Origin: Bacteroidales bacterium
GTDB taxonomy: Bacteria; Bacteroidota; Bacteroidia; Bacteroidales; WCHB1-69
Assembly: GCA_024400875.1 (NCBI GenBank)
Contig: JAKSMB010000003.1
Location: forward strand, 1-64,000
Length of the DNA stretch: 64,000 nucleotides
Direction of reading: 5' to 3'
Both the position numbers and the translations under genes were made by a program. The notes below the pieces were generated by a model, which was not told where the DNA came from, made no database searches, and saw only the letters and a list, made by a program, of their open reading frames with translations. Positions within the stretch are counted from its first letter, which is position 1. Every line of letters starts with the position of its first letter. Positions 56,489 to 64,000 of the stretch are shown piece by piece.

Positions 56489-57982
56489 CAACTGAATACG
56501 CATTGTCGTACCTTGGTCGATGACGGAAGACTTGACAAACAACTTGCCTTTGTGATATTCGTTGATGATGCGCTTGGCGAGGGTTAGACCTAAACCCCAA
56601 CCGCGACTTTTAGAGGTGTAGCCGGCGTAGAAGATACGCTTGTGCATCTTGGCAGGAATGCCCTTGCCAGTGTCGGTGATGTCGATGTTGACGTGCTTCT
56701 TATCTTCCTCAATATCAATGGTGATATGACCTTTGCCATTCATCGCGTCCACGGAGTTCTTGCAGAGGTTCTCTATTACCCATTCAAAGAGATAGCGGTT
56801 GATCGGCATTTCCAAGGTTTCTTTGCTCGGCTTGTTGAAGGTGATGCTGACCATCGAAGAGATTCGTGATTGAAGATATTGCGTAAACTCTTCAATGACA
56901 GATATGAGGTCGGTGTTTTCCAATACTGGAGCAGAACCGATCTTGGAAAAACGCTGGGCGATGGTTTCCAATCGTTTTACGTCTTTTCCAATCTCCGTTG
57001 GTACCGATTGATCTACGTCCATCTCTTTCAGCAACTCAGTCCAGGCCATCAGCGAGGATATCGGTGTCCCCAATTGATGGGCCGTTTCTTTCGACATACC
57101 CACCCATACGCGGTTCTGTTCGAATCTGCGAGATACACTGAACAGCAGGTAGGCAATGACGATGAATATGATGACAAAGCCGAGCTCTATGATAGGGAAC
57201 CAACGCAACTTGGTGAGCACGGTGGATTCTTCGTAGAAAACATAACATACGCCTTTCCCAAGGATGTCTATTTTGATGGGCTTATTGCTGCCTTTCATCT
57301 TCTCCAGACGTTGTGCCAAAAGAAGAGGATTTGCGGCAGTAGTGGAGTCTATGTTGCCCATATCTAATACCTTGGATTTTGTACTGTCGGTGATGATGAC
57401 GGGTACGGAAGCCGAGTTGATAACGGTCTCTTGGAAGAAGGATTGCACTAAATTGTCGATGACAATGTGTAGATCGCTATAGGCGGGTGATTCCTGGTAA
57501 TAGACCGTCAGGTAACGATTGGCATAATAGGGGAGCGTGATGTCGTTGTAGAGACCTAACTCATCACCCATATCCTTGACATTCTTTAAGTTGGCGATAC
57601 TATCGGGAACGTTGATGGATGCATCAATGTTCCCATTGTGGGTGGTGATGATCAATGGGACGGTCTTGTTGGAGGAGACAATCTCTTGATAGAAGGTTAG
57701 ATCTTCGTCTAATGGAGCCTCGATGATGCGCTTGATGGCGGTCGCCAAGATCTTGGCGTGGTTGTCTTCTTCCAGTTTGATGGAGTTGAAGAAGTCTTCG
57801 GTTTCATTAACAATTTGTGCCTTGTAGGATATGGCATTCGCCCAGATTTCCACACGTTTGCGTTCCTCCTGAGCGATGTTGTTGATGAGCTTGTTGGAGT
57901 AGATGATAATCACTACAAAGACGATGGCTGCTGTAGCAAATAGCAGCCATTTCCAATGGGCCTGATGTAGTGACTCTTTCAT
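56474..57982 (-). CDS. Sensor histidine kinase
   Basis: A 502-residue membrane kinase. The ATG at 57982 gives a first helix at ~11-30; the frame to 58015 uses TTG inside the moxR-like gene and is rejected. A ~225-residue extracytoplasmic sensor region follows, then a second helix (~262-284), the H-box KETAHQLGTPISSLMAW, and the HATPase domain with NLCKNSVDAM (N), DTGKGIP (G1), GWGLGLTLA (G2). No response regulator lies beside it. The start is 4 nt after the MoxR-type gene, so they share a transcript. The signal is unknown. Confidence 0.92.
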   Translation of the reverse strand: MKESLHQAHWKWLLFATAAIVFVVIIIYSNKLINNIAQEERKRVEIWANAISYKAQIVNETEDFFNSIKLEEDNHAKILATAIKRIIEAPLDEDLTFYQEIVSSNKTVPLIITTHNGNIDASINVPDSIANLKNVKDMGDELGLYNDITLPYYANRYLTVYYQESPAYSDLHIVIDNLVQSFFQETVINSASVPVIITDSTKSKVLDMGNIDSTTAANPLLLAQRLEKMKGSNKPIKIDILGKGVCYVFYEESTVLTKLRWFPIIELGFVIIFIVIAYLLFSVSRRFEQNRVWVGMSKETAHQLGTPISSLMAWTELLKEMDVDQSVPTEIGKDVKRLETIAQRFSKIGSAPVLENTDLISVIEEFTQYLQSRISSMVSITFNKPSKETLEMPINRYLFEWVIENLCKNSVDAMNGKGHITIDIEEDKKHVNIDITDTGKGIPAKMHKRIFYAGYTSKSRGWGLGLTLAKRIINEYHKGKLFVKSSVIDQGTTMRIQLKKRS

Positions 57983-57986
57983 TGCT

Positions 57987-58967
57987 TTATTCGGCAGCTG
58001 CAAGCAACTTGTCAATGATCTGTTCGATGGTTATGCCTTCTGCTTCAGCCTTGTAGTTCTTGATGATTCTGTGACGGAGGATGTTGTAAGCTACTGCCTT
58101 CACATCTTCAATGTCCGGAGAATATTTGCCACCGAGAACTGCGTGTGTTCTGGCACCGATAATCAAGAATTGAGAAGCACGTGGACCTGCACCCCAAGAG
58201 AGGTAGTCGTTAGCCCATTGATGTGCGGTGGCTGTGCCTGGACGTGTGAGCGTAGCCAATTTGACAGCGTATCTATATACGTTTTCTGGTACAGGAATCT
58301 TTTGCAGAAGCTTCTGGTAGAAGACGATATCGTCAACGTTCAAAACGCGCTTAGGCTCTTGCATCTGACCGTGAATGGTACTTTTTACGATCTGAACCTC
58401 TTCATCCATTGTTGGATAGTCCAATTGGATGTTGAACATAAAACGGTCTTGTTGTGCCTCTGGCAATGGATAAGTACCCTCTTGTTCGATTGGGTTCTGG
58501 GTGGCCAATACGAAAAATGGATCTGGCAACGCGTAGGTTGTACCGTTCATACTGACAGAACGTTCCTGCATGGCTTCCAACAAAGCGGATTGCGTTTTCG
58601 GCGGCGTACGGTTGATCTCATCGGCCAAGACAATGTTGGCGAAAATAGGACCCTTTACAAATTTGAAGTTACGACTGTCATCCAAAATTTCAGCACCCAT
58701 AATGTCGGATGGCATCAAGTCGGGCGTGAACTGAATACGGTTGTAACTCATATCCACAGCCTTTGCAATTGTGGTGATCATCAAGGTCTTAGCAAGACCA
58801 GGAACACCAATCAGCAGGGCGTGGCTGCGACTGAACATGGCCATTAAGATGTTTTTTACAACGTCGTCTTGGCCAACAATAACTTTTGCGATTTCTTGTT
58901 TGAGTTCTTTGTATTTATCAACGAAGGCCTCAATAGCTTCTACGTCAGTTTTAGTGTTTAAGTCCAT
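57987..58967 (-). CDS. MoxR-family AAA+ ATPase
   Basis: A 326-residue AAA+ chaperone-like ATPase. VGQDDVVKNILMAMFS, the Walker A GVPGLAKTL, QFTPDLMPSDIMG, Walker B ANIVLADEINRTPPKTQSALLEAM, and sensor 1 VLATQNPIEQEGTYPLPEAQQDRF are standard MoxR. The family matures or activates partner proteins, often with a VWA-domain protein, none of which is here. The ATG at 58967 is preferred to 58994, which would overlap the upstream gene. Confidence 0.92.
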   Translation of the reverse strand: MDLNTKTDVEAIEAFVDKYKELKQEIAKVIVGQDDVVKNILMAMFSRSHALLIGVPGLAKTLMITTIAKAVDMSYNRIQFTPDLMPSDIMGAEILDDSRNFKFVKGPIFANIVLADEINRTPPKTQSALLEAMQERSVSMNGTTYALPDPFFVLATQNPIEQEGTYPLPEAQQDRFMFNIQLDYPTMDEEVQIVKSTIHGQMQEPKRVLNVDDIVFYQKLLQKIPVPENVYRYAVKLATLTRPGTATAHQWANDYLSWGAGPRASQFLIIGARTHAVLGGKYSPDIEDVKAVAYNILRHRIIKNYKAEAEGITIEQIIDKLLAAAE

Positions 58968-58978
58968 TCTATATTGGT

Positions 58979-60325
58979 TTATGGAATCTGCCATTTCGTA
59001 ACGAAATCACAGTCCCGATATTGTTCATTTAATTTAATACTGGTAACTTTTACTTTATCCACAACCCATTTTTGCATGGCGTTGTATTTCTTTTCTTCCA
59101 AGGCAGCATTCTTGATCAGGTCGTAGTCTTCGGCAATATTGGCTTTGTGCTCAACAACCTTTTCTTTCATATAGAGAAGACGATAAGCCATAACACCATC
59201 CTCGTTTACGTAAGGTATACATTCGGAATATTCGCCAGGGATGAGCTTGTTCAATGTCATATAGGTGGTCTCATCCAAAGACTGCTTATCAAAGCTGTTG
59301 GAGTTGGTGTATGGATTTACGGCTAAACCACCATTGGCTTTGGATGGACCTTCGGAGAAACGTTTAGCTGCTTCGGCAATGTCTAATTTCTCATCCAGGA
59401 TGATGGCGCGTACGCTGTCAAGATAGGTGATGGCTTTAACTTGTTCATCAGTAGATGGTTTAGGTTGGATGAGGATGTGCGCTACACGTATGGCTTCACC
59501 CTTGCGCTCAATCATCTGTATGATGTGATAGCCAGCTTGCGTCTTCACCACCTGGGAGACTTCTCCAGTTTTCAAGTTGAAAGCTGCGGCCTCAAATTCT
59601 GGATAAAGCGTGCCGCGCTCCTGAAATCCTAAGTCGCCACCCTTGGAAGCACTACCTGGATCATCGGAGTACAAACGTGCCAGTACAGATATCTTTTCAC
59701 CACGAAGAATACGTTCGCGATATTCGTTCAATCGCGCCTTCACTTCCTCGATCTCGGTTTCGCTAACGGGTGGTATCTTAACGACTTCACCAAATTGATA
59801 GGAGGTGGGAACGGTTGGCATACTGTCGGCCGACATTCGATTGGCGAATTGTTTTACCTCGGATGGGGTGATGGTAATCTTGTCGGTAATCTTGGATTGA
59901 ACACGGTCGGTGAGCGCCTGCTCGTACATCATCTCCTTCATCTCCCTCTTGATCTGAGACATAGGTTTGTGGAAATAATTCTCAATGTATTTCTCGTCAC
60001 CGCCCACTTGCTGCAGAAAGTAGGAGATTCTGGCATTTACCATATAATCCACCTCTTCGTCTGAAATCTCAATACTGTCGATCTGTGCCTGGTTGACCAT
60101 AAGCTTATTATACATCAGAGTCTCAAGAACGTAGCAACGTGTCTCGAAAGGGTCTTCTACCGTCCGGAATTGACCGGTGTAGTCAATGTAGTGCTTCTCC
60201 AAGTCGGATTGCATGATGATTTCCTTACCAATGATGGCTACAATGCCGTCGACGGGCACGCCTCCTTGGGAGAAAACCACTAAACTGCAGAAGAAAAACA
60301 GTATGCTTATGAGATATTTCTTCAT
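58979..60325 (-). CDS. SurA-like peptidylprolyl isomerase
   Basis: A 448-residue periplasmic chaperone. The signal peptide MKKYLISILFFFCSLVVFSQ begins at the ATG 60325. A SurA N-terminal-like domain (~28-165) precedes two parvulin domains. The first (~170-290) includes LARLYSDDPGSASKGGDLGFQ and VSQVVKTQAGYHIIQM; the second (~290-400) starts RVAHILIQPKPS and is more diverged. It probably helps outer-membrane proteins fold. It is first in the leftward unit with moxR and the kinase. Confidence 0.88.
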   Translation of the reverse strand: MKKYLISILFFFCSLVVFSQGGVPVDGIVAIIGKEIIMQSDLEKHYIDYTGQFRTVEDPFETRCYVLETLMYNKLMVNQAQIDSIEISDEEVDYMVNARISYFLQQVGGDEKYIENYFHKPMSQIKREMKEMMYEQALTDRVQSKITDKITITPSEVKQFANRMSADSMPTVPTSYQFGEVVKIPPVSETEIEEVKARLNEYRERILRGEKISVLARLYSDDPGSASKGGDLGFQERGTLYPEFEAAAFNLKTGEVSQVVKTQAGYHIIQMIERKGEAIRVAHILIQPKPSTDEQVKAITYLDSVRAIILDEKLDIAEAAKRFSEGPSKANGGLAVNPYTNSNSFDKQSLDETTYMTLNKLIPGEYSECIPYVNEDGVMAYRLLYMKEKVVEHKANIAEDYDLIKNAALEEKKYNAMQKWVVDKVKVTSIKLNEQYRDCDFVTKWQIP

Positions 60326-60420
60326 CGAGATGTCGTTTTTAAGGTGTTTTTTTCTTTCAAAATGCGGTGCGAAAATACAAAAAAAAGAAGACAACCGCCT
60401 TCTTTTTGATGTAAAAACGC

Positions 60421-60440
60421 AATAGTTCCCTTGAACTATT
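60421..60440 (-). terminator. Terminator of rpmH overlapping its stop codon
   Basis: AATAGTTC and GAACTATT (8-bp perfect arms, 4-nt loop). Leftward it is followed by GCGTTTTT. The rpmH TAG lies inside the upstream arm. Confidence 0.65.
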
Positions 60441-60594
60441 TTCTACCGAGACTTTCGTCTGATACAGTCAGTTTCTTTCTGCCTTTAGCTCTACGAGCAG
60501 CCAAAACGCGACGACCATTAGCTGTAGACATTCTTTCTCTGAAACCGTGTTTGTTTCTGCGTCTTTCGTTGGAAGGTTGATATGTTCTTTTCAT
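60436..60594 (-). CDS. rpmH: 50S ribosomal protein L34 (bL34)
   Basis: A 52-residue, very basic protein recognised directly by translating the reverse strand: [18 protein letters not shown] at the start, then [19 protein letters not shown], and [12 protein letters not shown] at the end. This is the classical bL34 sequence. A -7 box at 60633-60640 lies 39 nt upstream. The usual neighbour rnpA is not beside it. The stop codon is within the terminator hairpin. Confidence 0.97.
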   Translation of the reverse strand: MKRTYQPSNERRRNKHGFRERMSTANGRRVLAARRAKGRKKLTVSDESLGRK

Positions 60595-60632
60595 CTTTTT
60601 ATATGTTTAATTTTAATTCTTTTTTGGGGGCG

Positions 60633-60640
60633 CAAAAATA
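60633..60640 (-). promoter_or_regulatory. -7 box of rpmH promoter
   Basis: Leftward TATTTTTG followed by CGC matches TAnnTTTG, 39 nt before the rpmH ATG. Confidence 0.6.
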
Positions 60641-60775
60641 CAATTTTTTTAATATAAAACACTATCACTAAGTAAAAAAAATATAAACCTTAAAAAACTC
60701 AAATCATTTCTTTGTCTGCAAACGATTTTTTTTCTATTATTGCTAATCTTTACACTTAGAATAAAATTCAATATT

Positions 60776-63232
60776 ATGTATAAGAAACTTTCCTTTTTAT
60801 TTGTTGCCATCTTATTGATAATAGGCAATGTAGCTAAATCTCAAGTGGAAAATCCTTATTTGGATTTCAACCCAGAACAACTTAAGGGTAATGCAAAATA
60901 TACTCGACAGTTTAGCCCGAATACTTATGATGAGAAAGTCCTCTACAATTGTATGGTGGAAATGATCGACATCGCACGTGCTCAATATTCTTTCCTGATG
61001 CCGATGAAACACGACATTAGAATCGACTCTACCGCACAATTCCAAGCCGATTATCAAGCTTCGAAGGATGAAAAAAGCGAAGATAACGTTGCTCCATACC
61101 ACACTACTTACTACAGACTCCGTAAGTATGGCCTCTCAGGTAATGGCACCGAATTGATTGCAAAGGCTAAGGCTTATCTTGGCGAACAAGAGTATTCTTA
61201 CTACGACCTCTGCCTCTCTTTAATTCAATCTGTCCTCAAGAATGTTAAAACTGCTGAGGTTCTTCTCAGCAAACAGTATACGTATCTTGGCTTCGGCTTT
61301 AATACTGATAAGCTGATGAAAAGTATGTACGTTTCTTACGTTTTGGGCAACGACCGTACCTTCAACAATTACAAACCTGCTATTGGTACAAAGGATTTGC
61401 CTTATACCAAAACCCAATCTGGTTTGAAGTTGTATGATGACAAGGTTTGTAAGAAATGTGCTGCTGAGCCGGGTCTGGAGATCCTTTCTGAAATAATCAG
61501 CGTAAATAAGGCCGGGGATGTGTATGTTACTTGCGATGATTATAAGGGATTGAAAAAATTGATTGGCAAAGAAGGCGATGCTATTGCTTTGGACTTTGTT
61601 CAACATAAACAATATGAATGCGATGATTTTGTTGTCGATTATGATCTTGCACACCGTGGTTTTATTACAAAACCGGTCACTTTTGAAAAGATGATGGAAG
61701 CAAACGAGAACTCAAATCTTAAGTCAGGAAAACTGATTGCCAAAATTGCTACTATCCCTCAGGAAATTGACGGCAGTGAAGATTTCGATCTTCATATTCT
61801 TGTTCTGAAAGAAGGAAATCGTATTTGTCGTACCATTCTTCCGAAGAATGTGGAAACCAAAAATGCTGCTTATGTTGAAAAAATCAACTTCTTGAAAGAT
61901 GAAACAGGCATCAAGAGCAAAGGCGAGTGGGTGGCTGCTCAAGAAGATGGCGAGTTTAGTGTTTCCTTTCCTTACGATTTGAAAAAGACGGATTATACAA
62001 CGGCTGCATATGATTCTCTTTTGGAAAAGATTGATGTTCCTGCCTATAAGTTGAATAAAGTGGAGATTATTGCTCATAACTCCCCAAATTATTATAAGGA
62101 TAGCAAGTATCAGGTGATTCAACAGAAACGCGCTGATTTCTTGAAGAAAAGCATTCAAGCTAAATATCCAGGTACGGAAGTTACGGTTAGCTATGATTAC
62201 TGCTGGGAATCTTTTAAGAAAGCTATTGTTAATGATGAGGAATATTATGATATGAGCTTCAAGACTTTGGATGAGGTTGCTGCTCAACTGAAGGCTGAAA
62301 GCTGGACCGTTAAATGGTTGGATAGCGCATACCTGAAACCTTGTCGCTACTATGAAATTAAATACTATGTATCATATCCTATCGAGACTAAGGCTGAAGA
62401 GGAAACATTCGTGATCTGGAAGTTCAATCAGACTTTGGCTGCTAAAAATAGAGGATTGGCTATGTCAATTGAAAACTATATCATCGACCAGGTTGAAAAA
62501 GGTAATTACACAGCTTCTCCTTTGAAAGATCTTACGATCCCATTCAAGAAAGAGAATCAAACATTATTGAACAACAGACTTTATATGCAATACTTGCTCT
62601 CTTCAAAATTGACAGAGGGTATGGCAAATGAAATGAACAAGGTTTTCAATTTGAATCCTACTAATGTGCTCCTAACCTTTAATACCGTAGTGGCTGACGT
62701 TTTCTACAGCAATATCACTTCATTGGCAGATATCGCTAAAACACAGGCTAATATCGATAAACTTTACGCTATCGCAGGTATGCCAAAAGAACGTGTGAAC
62801 GCACTTAATATGGAGTATCAGTTGAAGGTGGTAGATTTCCTCGCTACACAACCTGTGAATGCAGAAACAACGGCTCAATCCGTGGCTACTTTCGCCAAGA
62901 TTAAGGAAATTCGTAACCCGAAGATGGATTCTTGGCAGAATGCTTACAAATTGGCTTCATATTTTGCAAAGCAAGGTGATTACTCATATGCACTCTCTTT
63001 GATGGATCCATTCCTTGACGATACCAAGATCTCTGACGATTTTGTGATGTCATATATTTCAATGGCTGCACACCGTCCAGAAACTTACCTCAGCTCATTG
63101 TTTAGCAAGGCTGTTAAGTTAGCTTCTGAAAAAGATCCAGCACGTTTGTGTGGCTTGTTCGATAAATTGCCTGTTTGTGTTCTCGAAAATGAAGAAGCAA
63201 AGGCTGTTCTCTGTAAAGCTTGTAACCGTTAA
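60776..63232 (+). CDS. Large exported protein, family not recognised
   Basis: An 818-residue protein with a signal peptide (MYKKLSFLFVAILLIIG, cleavage near KSQ); the ATG at 60776 is chosen over 60740 for this. The mature protein has no membrane helix. Cysteine pair KKCAAEP lies near residue 225. A middle segment, KVEIIAHNSPNY followed by QQKRADFLKKSI (~residues 436-470), resembles the OmpA-like peptidoglycan-binding fold, in weak form. The last ~200 residues are helical, TPR-like in look (YKLASYFAKQGDYSYALSLM). No clear TAnnTTTG box precedes it. Envelope attachment is only inference. Confidence 0.7.
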   Translation: MYKKLSFLFVAILLIIGNVAKSQVENPYLDFNPEQLKGNAKYTRQFSPNTYDEKVLYNCMVEMIDIARAQYSFLMPMKHDIRIDSTAQFQADYQASKDEKSEDNVAPYHTTYYRLRKYGLSGNGTELIAKAKAYLGEQEYSYYDLCLSLIQSVLKNVKTAEVLLSKQYTYLGFGFNTDKLMKSMYVSYVLGNDRTFNNYKPAIGTKDLPYTKTQSGLKLYDDKVCKKCAAEPGLEILSEIISVNKAGDVYVTCDDYKGLKKLIGKEGDAIALDFVQHKQYECDDFVVDYDLAHRGFITKPVTFEKMMEANENSNLKSGKLIAKIATIPQEIDGSEDFDLHILVLKEGNRICRTILPKNVETKNAAYVEKINFLKDETGIKSKGEWVAAQEDGEFSVSFPYDLKKTDYTTAAYDSLLEKIDVPAYKLNKVEIIAHNSPNYYKDSKYQVIQQKRADFLKKSIQAKYPGTEVTVSYDYCWESFKKAIVNDEEYYDMSFKTLDEVAAQLKAESWTVKWLDSAYLKPCRYYEIKYYVSYPIETKAEEETFVIWKFNQTLAAKNRGLAMSIENYIIDQVEKGNYTASPLKDLTIPFKKENQTLLNNRLYMQYLLSSKLTEGMANEMNKVFNLNPTNVLLTFNTVVADVFYSNITSLADIAKTQANIDKLYAIAGMPKERVNALNMEYQLKVVDFLATQPVNAETTAQSVATFAKIKEIRNPKMDSWQNAYKLASYFAKQGDYSYALSLMDPFLDDTKISDDFVMSYISMAAHRPETYLSSLFSKAVKLASEKDPARLCGLFDKLPVCVLENEEAKAVLCKACNR

Positions 63233-63244
63233 TATTAAGAATAG

Positions 63245-64000
63245 ATGACAGACGATTTGGAGATTATCGAAAATCAGGAATTAGAAGAGAACAACTCTAA
63301 AGATGAACTCTATGAACATTATCGTTTCGTTGTAGATCCTGGCACGGAGCTGCTGCGTATCGATAAGTATCTGTTTAACCTCATTCGACATACTTCCCGC
63401 AATAAGGTGCAACAGGCGGCTAAGGCAGGCTGTATCCTTGTGAATGGAAAACCAGAGAAACAGAACTATAAGGTGCACCCAAACGATGTGATCTCGGTGT
63501 TGATGCCGAACCCACCTCGCGATACGGAAATCTTGCCAGAAGATATTCCTCTTAATATAGAATATGAAGATGATGATTTGATGATCATCAACAAGGAACC
63601 GGGAATGGTGGTCCACCCCGCTTTCGGTAATTTTACAGGAACGATGGTGAACGCACTGTATTATTATCTGAAGGATCAGAAGCTACCGGATGGCTCGCAA
63701 ATGAAGCCTTTGTTGGTACATCGTATTGATAAGAATACGTCTGGCTTGATTGCCGTTACAAAAAACGAACTCGCACAGATGCGTTTGGCAAAGGTCTTCT
63801 TCGATCACGATCTCGAACGTAAATACTGGGCATTGGTATGGGGGGATTTCGAAGAGGATTCAGGGACTATTGTTGGCAATGTTGGCCGTCATCCTAAGGA
63901 TCGTATGATAATGACTGTTTTCCCAGAGGGCAGCGACCAGGGTAAGCATGCAGTTACACATTGGCGCGTGCTTGAACGTTTTGGCTATGTTACATTGGTG
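63245..64000 (+). CDS. rluD: RluA-family pseudouridine synthase (RluD-like), partial
   Basis: Makes pseudouridine in 23S rRNA, most likely at the RluD sites of helix 69, by family. The frame starts at ATG 63245 and runs off the window after 252 codons. An acidic N-terminal tail is followed by an S4 RNA-binding domain (~36-100, IDKYLFNLIRHTSRNKVQQA). The catalytic domain then begins, with IINKEPGMVVHPAFGN and the active-site motif HRIDKNTSGLI, whose Asp is the nucleophile. It starts 12 nt after the large exported protein gene. Confidence 0.92.
   Translation, partial: MTDDLEIIENQELEENNSKDELYEHYRFVVDPGTELLRIDKYLFNLIRHTSRNKVQQAAKAGCILVNGKPEKQNYKVHPNDVISVLMPNPPRDTEILPEDIPLNIEYEDDDLMIINKEPGMVVHPAFGNFTGTMVNALYYYLKDQKLPDGSQMKPLLVHRIDKNTSGLIAVTKNELAQMRLAKVFFDHDLERKYWALVWGDFEEDSGTIVGNVGRHPKDRMIMTVFPEGSDQGKHAVTHWRVLERFGYVTLV

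Overview
The window is a chromosomal segment of a Bacteroidota bacterium, most likely order Bacteroidales. The evidence is the gene content (TonB, OprP-type porin, reverse rubrerythrin, short phosphotransacetylase, formiminotransferase-cyclodeaminase, GldA-type ABC ATPase) and promoters. At least 22 intergenic sites match the Bacteroidota -7 box TAnnTTTG, and most starts lack a Shine-Dalgarno sequence. Nearly all the DNA is coding. I see no rRNA, tRNA, CRISPR array, insertion sequence, prophage or integrase. Sixty-two complete genes and two cut by the window edges are annotated. Several start codons were moved downstream because the longest open frame runs through a promoter or upstream gene.

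0-16 kb: a truncated coiled-coil gene with 90-bp tandem repeats; tdk; pta; an outer-membrane protein with a LolC/E-like permease; trmO; then a probable operon of a NagZ-type GH3/beta-lactamase fusion, tsaB, a USP-like protein and recG; ftcD with a glycosyltransferase; yceD-rpmF; rdgB. 16-30 kb: merR-smpB; a three-gene unit beginning with an unusual AAA_28-dihydrofolate reductase fusion; tonB; murF-anmK; gldA-sppA with a steroid 5-alpha-reductase-like membrane enzyme; then a tightly coupled envelope unit (lipid flippase-like protein, heptose adenylyltransferase, M23/LysM protein, outer-membrane protein). 30-48 kb: lipoate ligase, reverse rubrerythrin, cdaA, a phosphate butyryltransferase-type enzyme, apt-ilvE, gcvP, prfA, purE with a phosphatase and a 13-residue-repeat protein, uvrA-speB, gmhA, and a leftward run PAP2-PAS-rlmB-yfcE-miaA. 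48-64 kb: OprP porin, YeiH transporter and a small membrane protein; corA; a retropepsin-like protein with ruvC and a stand-alone MetH activation protein; a MetH that lacks that module; a leftward SurA-like/MoxR/histidine-kinase unit; rpmH; a large unrecognised exported protein; and the start of an RluA-family pseudouridine synthase.

Most genes are housekeeping (translation, DNA repair, cofactors, wall recycling). The most unusual items are the AAA_28-DHFR fusion with W22C- and R44D-like changes, the SRD5A-like reductase retaining the eukaryotic catalytic residues, symmetric divergent promoters whose -7 boxes lie 11-12 nt apart, hairpin terminators built from the last codons of opposing genes, the porin-YeiH-small membrane protein unit, the 78-residue tandem-repeat protein, and a corA gene with a near-perfect Shine-Dalgarno in a lineage that rarely uses one. 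No single novel defence or mobile system is evident. All calls come from reading the sequence; no database search was run.
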